DNA from: Armatimonadota bacterium
GTDB taxonomy: Bacteria; Sysuimicrobiota; Sysuimicrobiia; Sysuimicrobiales; Sysuimicrobiaceae
DNA: 64,000 nucleotides
NCBI GenBank assembly: GCA_025060455.1
Contig: JANXBY010000021.1
Span: forward strand, 1 to 64,000
Direction: 5' to 3'
Both the position numbers and the translations under genes were made by a program. The notes beneath the pieces are model-generated. The model worked only from the letters and a program-made list of their open reading frames with translations, had not been told where the DNA came from and searched no databases. Positions 16,878-23,912 of this stretch are shown piece after piece. Position 1 is the stretch's first letter. Every line of letters starts with the position of its first letter.

Positions 16878-17228
16878 ATGGGGCTTGCAGACACCCGGTG
16901 CGTCCCCTGCCGCGGGGGTGAGCCGCCGCTCTCTCCGGCGGAGGTGGCGGAGCTACAGGGGGAGGTGCCCGCGTGGACGGTGGTGGAGCGGGACGGGATC
17001 CCGCGCCTGGAGCGCACCTTCTCCTTCCGCAACTTCGCGGAGGCGCTGCAGTTCACCAACCGCGTGGGCGAGCTGGCGGAGCAGGAAGGCCACCACCCGG
17101 CGCTGCTCACGGAGTGGGGCCGGGTCACGGTGAGCTGGTGGACCCACAAGATCCGCGGCCTGCACCGCAACGACTTCGTGATGGCCGCCAAGACCGACCG
17201 GCTGTACGAGGCGTTCCCGAGGGGGTAG
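16878..17228 (+). CDS. phhB: Pterin-4a-carbinolamine dehydratase
   Basis: A 116-residue PCD/DCoH-family protein, which dehydrates 4a-hydroxytetrahydropterin. The signature [10 protein letters not shown] followed by [16 protein letters not shown] near residues 70-100 contains the HH-x-P catalytic histidines and the later His. An N-terminal [12 protein letters not shown] extension precedes the domain, as in many bacterial members. No aromatic amino-acid hydroxylase is nearby, so its role may be pterin protection or moonlighting. The AhpD-like gene follows two bases later. Confidence 0.93.
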   Translation: MGLADTRCVPCRGGEPPLSPAEVAELQGEVPAWTVVERDGIPRLERTFSFRNFAEALQFTNRVGELAEQEGHHPALLTEWGRVTVSWWTHKIRGLHRNDFVMAAKTDRLYEAFPRG

Positions 17229-17230
17229 AG

Positions 17231-17803
17231 GTGGGCGGGGGGCAGAGGCTCGCGTGGATCCGGGTCGCCGAAGAAGCGGAAGTGCCCGAGCAGATCCGTG
17301 AGCTGGCGCGGCCCGCCGTGGACCGCCTGGGGATTTTGCCCCACGTGTTCCGCGTCTTCTCCCTCCGGCCCGAGCACTGCGTCCGGTGGTGGCAGTACTA
17401 CGACTACCTCATGCGCGGGCCGTCGAACCTCACGAAAGTGCAGCGGGAGATGATCGCGGTGGTGGTGTCGTCCCTGAACCGCTGCCACTACTGCTCCACC
17501 AGCCACGGGGCCGCCCTGCGGCTGCTCACGGAGGACCCGGTCCTGGCAGATACCCTGGCCACGGACTACCGGCACGCGCCCCTGGAGCACAAGGACCGGG
17601 CCATGCTGGACTTTGCGGCCAAACTCACCACCGAACCCCACCGCATGACGGAGGAGGACGTGCAGGCTCTGCGGGCGGCAGGTTGGACCGACGAGGACGT
17701 GTTCGACATCGCCCAGGTGGCCGCCATGTTCAACTTCACCAACCGCCTCGCCAACGCCCTCGGCTGGCACCCGAACCCGGAGTACCACCGCATCGGACGC
17801 TAG
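17231..17803 (+). CDS. AhpD/carboxymuconolactone decarboxylase-like peroxidase-related protein
   Basis: A 190-residue helical protein of the carboxymuconolactone decarboxylase superfamily. The active-site CHYCSTSHG motif near residue 78 gives the C-x-x-C plus His triad of AhpD-like peroxidase-related enzymes. The C-terminal FDIAQVAAMFNFTNRLANALG helix is also typical. The GTG at 17231 lies just after the phhB stop; the run of G at 17221-17225 may serve as ribosome site. Likely co-transcribed with phhB. Substrate unknown. Confidence 0.85.
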   Translation: MGGGQRLAWIRVAEEAEVPEQIRELARPAVDRLGILPHVFRVFSLRPEHCVRWWQYYDYLMRGPSNLTKVQREMIAVVVSSLNRCHYCSTSHGAALRLLTEDPVLADTLATDYRHAPLEHKDRAMLDFAAKLTTEPHRMTEEDVQALRAAGWTDEDVFDIAQVAAMFNFTNRLANALGWHPNPEYHRIGR

Positions 17804-17871
17804 GCCACCGCGATCCCCGCCGCTGAGCTACGCCCTTCCGATACAGCCTCCGAGATTCGTGAGCGCCGCGC

Positions 17872-19017
17872 CTACGAGCCACGGCCCAACAGCTCCAGCA
17901 CCCGCTCCGCCACCCTTCGGGCGGTGTCGAGGTTGTGGGCGCGGACCACCGGCGGGGCGCCGTGGGACGGTTCTTCCCGCATGCGGTGCGGTAGCTCCTC
18001 CGGCGCCCACGCCCGCCACCGGCGCCGCCACGCCTCGGGGACGGTGTCCGGAACGTCCTGGTGGGAGACCACCCCGTACACCAGGGTCCAGGCCCGCGGG
18101 ACGGTGACCCACACGTCGTAGCCACCTCCCCCCGTGGCCAACCATCGGCCGTCGCACAGCTCGTGGCTCAGCTCGTGGACCCGCCGGGCGAAGTACTCCG
18201 CGGTGTACACGGTGCAGCTCAGGTCGGTGAGGGGGTCCCGCCGGTGGGTGTCGCACCCGTGCTGGGTCACCAGCACGTCCGGCCGGAACGCCCGCGCCAC
18301 CGCGGGCACCACGCACTCGAAGCACTCCACCCACGAGGCGTCGTCCGTAAGGGGCAGCAGCGGTACATTCACGCTGTACCCGTACCCGCGGCCCTGCCCC
18401 AGCTCCTCGGGATCACCGGTGCCGGGAAACAGATACCGCCCCGTCTCGTGCAGGGAGATGGTCAGCACCTCGTCGGTGTCGTAAAACAGAGCCTGCGTCC
18501 CGTCCCCGTGGTGCGCATCCGCGTCCACGTACAGCACCCGCCACCCGCGGCGCCGGAAGAACTCGCACGCCACCGCCACGTCGTTGTACACGCAGAAGCC
18601 GCTGGCCTGGGCCCGGTGGGCGTGGTGCAGCCCGCCGGAGATGTGGAAGGCGTGCAGGAACGCTCCCGAGGCGATGCCCTCCGCAGCCACCAGGGCGCCG
18701 CCCACGATGGTGGCCGCGGCCTCGTGCATCCCCGTGAACGGCGGGTTGTCGCCGGGCCCGAACCCGTACAGGCGGCTCAGCAGCGGGTGGTCGGGGCGGT
18801 GGCTGAGGGCGCGGACCGCGGCCACGTACTCCGGGCTGTGGACCCAGGTCAGCTCCTCCTCCGACGCCACCCGGGGTGGGACGACCCCGAACCGGTCCAG
18901 CAGCCCGAGCTCCCGCATGAGGTCGGTGGCCAGCTCCAGTCGCGTGGAGTTGAGGGGGTGCCCGCCCCCGAAGTCGTAGCGGCGGCAGTCGGGGCTGTAG
19001 ACGAGCGGACAGGCCAT
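17872..19017 (-). CDS. AcuC-like histone deacetylase family protein
   Basis: A 381-residue arginase/deacetylase fold protein. The zinc and catalytic motifs are in order: AFHISGGLHHAHRAQASGFCVYND near 130-150, VDADAHHGDGTQ near 170, QHGCDTHRRDPLT near 250 and the GGGGYD loop near 290. These fit AcuC, which deacetylates acetyl-CoA synthetase in Bacillus; related enzymes act on acetoin or polyamine substrates. No acs gene is present in this window. ATG start at 19017. It is transcribed divergently from the cold-shock gene. Confidence 0.9.
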   Translation of the reverse strand: MACPLVYSPDCRRYDFGGGHPLNSTRLELATDLMRELGLLDRFGVVPPRVASEEELTWVHSPEYVAAVRALSHRPDHPLLSRLYGFGPGDNPPFTGMHEAAATIVGGALVAAEGIASGAFLHAFHISGGLHHAHRAQASGFCVYNDVAVACEFFRRRGWRVLYVDADAHHGDGTQALFYDTDEVLTISLHETGRYLFPGTGDPEELGQGRGYGYSVNVPLLPLTDDASWVECFECVVPAVARAFRPDVLVTQHGCDTHRRDPLTDLSCTVYTAEYFARRVHELSHELCDGRWLATGGGGYDVWVTVPRAWTLVYGVVSHQDVPDTVPEAWRRRWRAWAPEELPHRMREEPSHGAPPVVRAHNLDTARRVAERVLELLGRGS

Positions 19018-19062
19018 CCGGTGTGGTCTTCTCCCCTCCCGGCGTCCTTCCTTGCGGGCCCG

Positions 19063-19091
19063 TTGACAAAGCCGGGGGCCTGGCCGATGAT
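19063..19091 (+). promoter_or_regulatory. Promoter of the cold-shock gene
   Basis: TTGACA (19063-19068), a 17-base spacer and GATGAT (19086-19091) form a sigma-70 type promoter about 45 bases before the ATG. Confidence 0.55.
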
Positions 19092-19135
19092 GGGCCTGTC
19101 CCGCGGGGCGGGACAGAACGGAACGGAGGAGCAGG

Positions 19136-19342
19136 ATGCCGAGGGGTACGGTCAAGTGGTTCAGCCCGGAGAAGGGGTACGGGTTCATCACCCCTGACGA
19201 CGGCAGCAAGGACGTGTTCGTCCACTACAGCGCCATCGTGGGTGAGGGCTACCGGAACCTTCAGGAAGGCCAGAAGGTGGAGTTCGAGGTCACGCAGGGT
19301 CAGAAGGGCCCCCAGGCCTCCAACGTCCGCGTCATCGGCTAA
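19136..19342 (+). CDS. cspA: Cold-shock domain protein
   Basis: A 68-residue single cold-shock domain. The RNA-binding motifs KGYGFI (RNP1) near residue 13 and DVFVHYSAI (RNP2) near residue 27 are complete. It would act as an RNA chaperone. The ATG is preceded by GGAGGAG at good spacing and by a sigma-70 promoter. A GC-rich inverted repeat downstream (GCGGGG/CCCCGC around 19412-19431) may end the transcript; it also covers the stop of the opposing methyltransferase gene. Confidence 0.96.
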   Translation: MPRGTVKWFSPEKGYGFITPDDGSKDVFVHYSAIVGEGYRNLQEGQKVEFEVTQGQKGPQASNVRVIG

Positions 19343-19417
19343 CCGACCGACCAGCTTCGCCGCCCGCGCCGCTTCGCTTTCGGGGACTGTTGCGCCACCG
19401 GGCGCGGCCCTGCGGGG

Positions 19418-20239
19418 TTAGTCTGCCCCGCGCCGGGCGATGACCTGCAGCCAGTTGCGGGGAACGGAGGCCAACGCCAGCTCCTGGAACGCCTGGCGGA
19501 CGCCCACCTGGAGGGCTTCACAGGCCTCCTGCAGGGGGATCCCGGGGAGGGCTCCCTCGATGAACAGGGAAAACTCGCTGATGTCCTCCAGGCTCTGGCA
19601 GGACAGCTCCTGCCGCTGGAGTTGAAGCCGCACGTCCGTAAACCCGTTGGCCCTCAGCAGCGCTTCGTACTCCTCCGGAGACAGCCAGCGCATGGCCGTG
19701 GCCTTGACGCCCCTCGCCACCTCCAGGCCCCGCTCCTTCAGGTACCGCACGGCCCGCAGCATCCACAGCTTGTAAAACCGCAGGGTCTCCGGTGGGTAGG
19801 CGCCCTCGAAGAAGGTAGTGTTGAACCCGAACACGCCGCCCGGACGGAGCACCGTCAGCGCCTCCCGCACCACCGCCAGCTTGTCCTGCACCAGGTGGAT
19901 GGCGTTGCAGAACAGCACCACGTCCGCGCAGGGCACCAGTTGGCTGAGGCGCTCTGCGGTTCCCTCCAGGAAGCGCACCACCGCGGAGCGGATGCGGCGG
20001 CGTGCCACCTCCAGGGCAGAGGGCGACGGGTCGATGGCATACACCAGCCCCCCCGCGTGCGGGTCCACGTGCTCCAGGATGAGCTCCGTCACGGCCCCCG
20101 GCCCGCAACCCAGGTCCACCACGGTGTCCTGCGGCCGGATGCCCGCGTGCTCCACCAGCCACCGGTTCACCTCCCGAAAGAACCCGTGGCTGCTGAACTT
20201 CTCGAACCCAAACGTGCGCTCACCACTCACCGGTGCCAT
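19418..20239 (-). CDS. Class I SAM-dependent methyltransferase
   Basis: A 273-residue Rossmann-fold methyltransferase. Motif I is VVDLGCGPGAVTE near residue 42, the acidic ribose-binding residue is in YAIDPSPSALE near 66, and the post-I region holds ADVVLFCNAIHLV. A helical lid with FFEGAYPPETLRFY follows. The substrate cannot be inferred. ATG at 20239. It diverges from the lytS-like gene about 120 bases away. Confidence 0.85.
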   Translation of the reverse strand: MAPVSGERTFGFEKFSSHGFFREVNRWLVEHAGIRPQDTVVDLGCGPGAVTELILEHVDPHAGGLVYAIDPSPSALEVARRRIRSAVVRFLEGTAERLSQLVPCADVVLFCNAIHLVQDKLAVVREALTVLRPGGVFGFNTTFFEGAYPPETLRFYKLWMLRAVRYLKERGLEVARGVKATAMRWLSPEEYEALLRANGFTDVRLQLQRQELSCQSLEDISEFSLFIEGALPGIPLQEACEALQVGVRQAFQELALASVPRNWLQVIARRGAD

Positions 20240-20359
20240 CGCCGTCAGTTTCGCGGCGGGGCGGGCGGGTTCCTGTGCACCCGCGCCGCGGTGGATAAAA
20301 AACGTTCCAGGCCGGAGGGCGGCCCGCCGCGCTATGCTGGTGACGCAGGAGGAGGACCC

Positions 20360-21496
20360 ATGCCACGGCTGGTGGACGGCTTTTCCCGCGCGCTGCTGGT
20401 GCCCACGGTGCAGAAGCTGGTGGAGGTCAGCCGCCAGGCCCGGGACGTCTTCCGCCGCGGCCTCACCCGGGAGGCCGCCACGGAGCTGGCCCGGATGCTC
20501 CAGGAGGCCGTGGGCGCGGACGCGGTGGCCCTGGTGGGCCGCGCCCAGGTGCTGGCGTTCGTCGGTGCCGGGGAAGACCACCATATCCCGGGCCAGCCGG
20601 TGACCACGGAGTTCACCAAGCGGGTCCTCTGCACAGGCCAGGTTCAGGTCGCCCACAGCCGGGAGGAGATCGGCTGTCCGCAGCCACACTGCCCCCTGAC
20701 GGCGGCCCTGGTGGTCCCCCTCCGGGTGCGGGGGATGGTGCCGGCCGCCATCAAGTTCTACCGCACGGACGGACGCCCGTTCGCCCCAGAGGTAGTGGAA
20801 GGGGCGGTCCTGGTGGGGGACCTGCTGGGAGCGCAGCTGGAGCTGGCGCTCCTGGACGCGGAGGTGGAGCGGCTCACCCGGGAGGAGCTAAGGGCGCTGC
20901 GGGCGGAGATCTCGCCCCACTTCGTGTTCAACACCCTGCATTCCGTGGCCGCGGTGGTGGGGCGGGACCCCGAGCGCGCGCGCCGGCTGCTCACCGACTT
21001 CGCGGAGTTCCTCCGGCACGCCCTGCGCGCCCACGGGGAGTTCTGCACCCTGGAGGAAGAACTCTGGTACGTGGAGCAGTACCTGACCATCGAGCGGGCC
21101 CGGCTGGGCCCCCGGCTGCGGGCTCAGGTGGACGTGCCCAAAGAGCTGCTCGGCCAGCTGCTGCCGGTGCTGACCCTTCAGCCCCTGGTGGAGAACGCGG
21201 TGGTGCACGGGGTGGAGCCGAAGACGGGTTCCGGCACCGTCCGGGTCCGTGCCGCCCTGAGTGGTGACAGCCTGCTTTTGGTGGTGGAGGACGACGGGGT
21301 GGGGATCCCCGAGGGCCGGCTCCACCTGATCACCGAGCGGGGCGTGGGGTCGGGGCTGGGGATCGGGCTGTTCAACGTGCAGCGCAGGCTACACGCCATC
21401 TACGGGGACGCGGCGGGGCTGCGGGTGGAAAGCGAGGAAGGGCGCGGCACCCGGGTCACCGTGTGGTTGCCGCGGCGCGTGGAGGAGGAGCGGTGA
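20360..21496 (+). CDS. LytS-type sensor histidine kinase without membrane segments
   Basis: A 378-residue kinase. Residues 35-160 form a GAF-like domain with a GCPQPHCPL stretch similar to the GAF part of LytS/BtsS/YpdA sensors. The His-kinase domain (pfam06580-like) has ISPHFVFNTLHS near residue 185 with the phospho-His. The ATPase part has LVENAVVHG and DDGVGIP boxes and a closing SGLGIGLFNVQRRL. The multi-helix membrane region usual in LytS is missing, so it should sense a cytosolic ligand. ATG with AGGAGGAGGA upstream. Its stop overlaps the response regulator start (GTGA). Confidence 0.9.
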   Translation: MPRLVDGFSRALLVPTVQKLVEVSRQARDVFRRGLTREAATELARMLQEAVGADAVALVGRAQVLAFVGAGEDHHIPGQPVTTEFTKRVLCTGQVQVAHSREEIGCPQPHCPLTAALVVPLRVRGMVPAAIKFYRTDGRPFAPEVVEGAVLVGDLLGAQLELALLDAEVERLTREELRALRAEISPHFVFNTLHSVAAVVGRDPERARRLLTDFAEFLRHALRAHGEFCTLEEELWYVEQYLTIERARLGPRLRAQVDVPKELLGQLLPVLTLQPLVENAVVHGVEPKTGSGTVRVRAALSGDSLLLVVEDDGVGIPEGRLHLITERGVGSGLGIGLFNVQRRLHAIYGDAAGLRVESEEGRGTRVTVWLPRRVEEER

Positions 21497-22200
21497 CCCG
21501 CAAGCTCCGGCTGTTGGTTGCGGACGACGACCCGGAGGCCCGGCGGTACCTGGAAGAACTCCTTCGGGAAGCCGGGCAGGACGAGGTGGAGTGCGTGGAC
21601 TCCGCGGACGCGGCCCTGGAGCGGCTGCGGCAGGGACCTGTGGACGCCCTGTTTTTGGACATCCGTATGCCGGGGCTTTCGGGCTTGGACCTGCTCCGCA
21701 GCCTGTCCGCGCTACCGCGGAAGCCCCGCGTGGTGCTGGTCTCGGGGTTTGAGGACCATGCCCTGGAAGCCTTCGAGGCTGCTGCCTTCGACTACCTCCT
21801 CAAGCCCGTGGACCGCGCCCGGCTGCGGAAAACCCTGGAGCGGCTGCTGCAGGAAGACCCGCCTGCTGCTTCCCGGGTGGCGGTGCCCACGGGCGACCAC
21901 GCGGTGCTCCTGGACCCCTCGGACATCCTGTACGTGCAGGCCCAGGGGGACACCTGCCGGGTGGTGACCCGCACCGGCACCGTGGAGGCCAGCTGCAACG
22001 TGGGTCAGCTGCAACGCCGCCTCCCTCCAGGTCAGTTCGTGCGGGTCCACCGGAGCTACGTGGTGAACCTGGACTGCGTCCGGGAGGTGCACCCCTACTT
22101 TTCCGGCACGCTGCTGCTGAAGCTCGACGACGACCAGGGTACCGAGATCCCGGTCAGCCGGTCCGCGGCCCGTACCCTCCGGCTGCTCCTGCACCTGTAA
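21493..22200 (+). CDS. LytTR-family response regulator
   Basis: A 235-residue regulator. The receiver domain has the acidic pair DDD near residue 10, phospho-acceptor Asp in LFLDIRMPG near 55 and the Lys in YLLKPVD near 103. The C-terminal half is a LytTR DNA-binding domain with ILYVQAQGDTCRVVTRTG and FVRVHRSYVVNLDCVREV. GTG start overlaps the kinase stop by four bases. It is expected to bind a pair of 9-base direct repeats; a candidate lies 41 bases downstream, in front of the Cys-rich peptide and isocitrate lyase genes. Confidence 0.93.
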   Translation: MTRKLRLLVADDDPEARRYLEELLREAGQDEVECVDSADAALERLRQGPVDALFLDIRMPGLSGLDLLRSLSALPRKPRVVLVSGFEDHALEAFEAAAFDYLLKPVDRARLRKTLERLLQEDPPAASRVAVPTGDHAVLLDPSDILYVQAQGDTCRVVTRTGTVEASCNVGQLQRRLPPGQFVRVHRSYVVNLDCVREVHPYFSGTLLLKLDDDQGTEIPVSRSAARTLRLLLHL

Positions 22201-22240
22201 GACCGATCAGCTTTATTTATCTGAGTCCCCTTCGGAGGCA

Positions 22241-22270
22241 GCCGTTCATCACCGTTTTTGAACCATTCGT
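22241..22270 (+). promoter_or_regulatory. Candidate LytTR binding site upstream of the small Cys-rich gene and aceA
   Basis: GCCGTTCAT (22241-22249) and ACCATTCGT (22262-22270) are separated by 12 bases. Each matches the LytTR half-site pattern [TA][AC][CA]GTTN[AG][TG] at all but one position. The surrounding gap 22201-22349 also has an AT-rich stretch (22211-22222) that could serve a promoter. Confidence 0.55.
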
Positions 22271-22349
22271 CCCCCGCCTGGTGGAGTTGGTCGCCGCTCC
22301 GTGGAGGGGGTGTGGGCGCGGGGCGCACAGTGGAGGCGAGGTGAGCGTG

Positions 22350-22529
22350 ATGGCCACGTGTTGGTGCGGACGGGCGGTGCGCTGGTTTGAGGCGTGGACC
22401 TGCCAGAGTTGCGGCGCTCCTTGTTGTCCGAGCTGTGCGTACACCCCCGAGGGCACGGCGTACTGCGCCGCGTGCGCGGCCCTGGGGGAGCTGGAGGCCC
22501 AGCTGGTAGCCTTGCCCGAAGCCTCGTAG
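22350..22529 (+). CDS. Small Cys-rich (double zinc-ribbon-like) protein
   Basis: A 59-residue protein with four CxxC-like groups: CWCG near residue 4, CQSC near 18, CCPSC near 24 and CAAC near 39. The spacing suggests one or two zinc-binding ribbons. The family is not recognised. ATG 22350 follows GAGGTGA at five bases; an in-frame GTG lies at 22341. It sits between the LytT-type regulator and isocitrate lyase genes, 49 bases before the latter, and is probably co-transcribed with it. Confidence 0.7.
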   Translation: MATCWCGRAVRWFEAWTCQSCGAPCCPSCAYTPEGTAYCAACAALGELEAQLVALPEAS

Positions 22530-22578
22530 CCGTCCCGGACGTCCCTAGGCAAAACCCGTTCAACACAGGAGGGCGCCG

Positions 22579-23883
22579 ATGGAGCACGCCTTGGAGCGCG
22601 AGGCGCGCGAGCTGCAGGCGCGCTGGCAGCAGGACCCCCGGTGGCACGGGGTCAGGCGGCTGTACACCTCCCAAGACGTGGTGCGCCTGCGCGGGTCGGT
22701 CCGCGTGGAGTACACCTTGGCCCGCCGCGGGGCGGAGCGGCTGTGGCAGGCGCTGCACCGGGAGCCGTTCGTGGCGGCCCTGGGCGCCCTGTCGGGGATG
22801 CAGGCAGTCCAGATGGTGAAGGCTGGGCTGCAGGCCATCTACCTCAGTGGCTGGCAGGTGGCCGCGGACAGCAACCTGGCGGAGGCCACCTACCCGGACC
22901 TGGGGCTGTATCCGTGGACCAGCGGACCGGCCCTGGTCCGGCGCATCAACAACGCCCTCCGTCGGGCCGACCAGATCGAGTGGGCGGAGGCGGGGTTCGC
23001 CCGGCGGGACTGGCTGGTGCCCATCGTGGCGGACGCGGAAGCCGGGTTCGGCGGGCCGCTCAGCGCCTTCGAGGTGACCCGGGCGTTCATCGAGGCGGGG
23101 GCCGCCGCGGTGCACTTCGAGGACCAGCTGGCCTCGGAGAAGAAGTGCGGGCACCTGGGCGGGAAGGTCCTGGTCCCCACCGCACAGTTCGTGCGGGTGC
23201 TACAGGCGGCCCGCCTGGCCGCGGACGTGTGTGACGTGCCCACGGTCCTGATCGCCCGCACTGACGCCCGCGACGCGCGGCTTTTGACCGGCGACGCGGA
23301 CCCCTACGACGCACCGTTCCTGACGGGCGAGCGGACTCCCGAGGGCTACCACGTGGTCCGGCCCGGCCTGGAGGCGGCCATCCACCGGGCTCTGGCCTAC
23401 GCCCCGTACGCGGACCTGCTGTGGTTCGAGACGTCCCGGCCTGACCAGGAGGAGGCAGCCCGGTTCGCGCAGGCGGTGCACGCCCGCTTCCCAGGCAAGC
23501 TCCTGGCCTACAACTGCTCGCCCAGCTTCCACTGGCGCCGGCACCTGGACCCGCAGTCCATCGCTTCCTTCCAGCAGGAGCTGGCCACCATGGGCTACCG
23601 GTTCCAGTTCGTGACCCTGGCGGGCTTCCACGCCCTGTGCGCGTCCACCTTCCAGCTCGCCCACGACTACGCGCGCCGCGGGATGCCGGCCTACGTGGAG
23701 CTGCAGGAGAGGGAGTTCCAGCTGGAACGGGACGGGTACACCGCTACCCGCCACCAGAGGGAAGTGGGCACGGGCTACTTCGACACCCTCCTGCAGGCCC
23801 TGGGGGTGAGCTCCACGGTGGCCTTGGAAGGGTCCACAGAGGCCGAACAGTTCGTCCCGGCCGCCGCGCGGTCCACCGCCTGA
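22579..23883 (+). CDS. aceA: Isocitrate lyase
   Basis: A 434-residue isocitrate lyase, which cleaves isocitrate into succinate and glyoxylate in the glyoxylate shunt. The catalytic loop [10 protein letters not shown] near residue 195 holds the active Cys. Other marks are [10 protein letters not shown] near 155, [11 protein letters not shown] near 182, [11 protein letters not shown] near 225 and the NCSPSFHW motif near 315. Malate synthase is not in the window. An AGGAGG ribosome site precedes the ATG. Its position behind a LytS/LytT pair suggests control by a carboxylate signal. Confidence 0.96.
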   Translation: MEHALEREARELQARWQQDPRWHGVRRLYTSQDVVRLRGSVRVEYTLARRGAERLWQALHREPFVAALGALSGMQAVQMVKAGLQAIYLSGWQVAADSNLAEATYPDLGLYPWTSGPALVRRINNALRRADQIEWAEAGFARRDWLVPIVADAEAGFGGPLSAFEVTRAFIEAGAAAVHFEDQLASEKKCGHLGGKVLVPTAQFVRVLQAARLAADVCDVPTVLIARTDARDARLLTGDADPYDAPFLTGERTPEGYHVVRPGLEAAIHRALAYAPYADLLWFETSRPDQEEAARFAQAVHARFPGKLLAYNCSPSFHWRRHLDPQSIASFQQELATMGYRFQFVTLAGFHALCASTFQLAHDYARRGMPAYVELQEREFQLERDGYTATRHQREVGTGYFDTLLQALGVSSTVALEGSTEAEQFVPAAARSTA

Positions 23884-23912
23884 CCTCCAACGGGACGGTG
23901 GGGGTCCCGCCG

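Noticed and set aside
16124-16921. 265-codon plus-strand frame over the korA start and the downstream gap
   Set aside because: Trp/Pro/Arg-rich shadow; the signal peptide and domain lie in the neighbouring frame from 16423.
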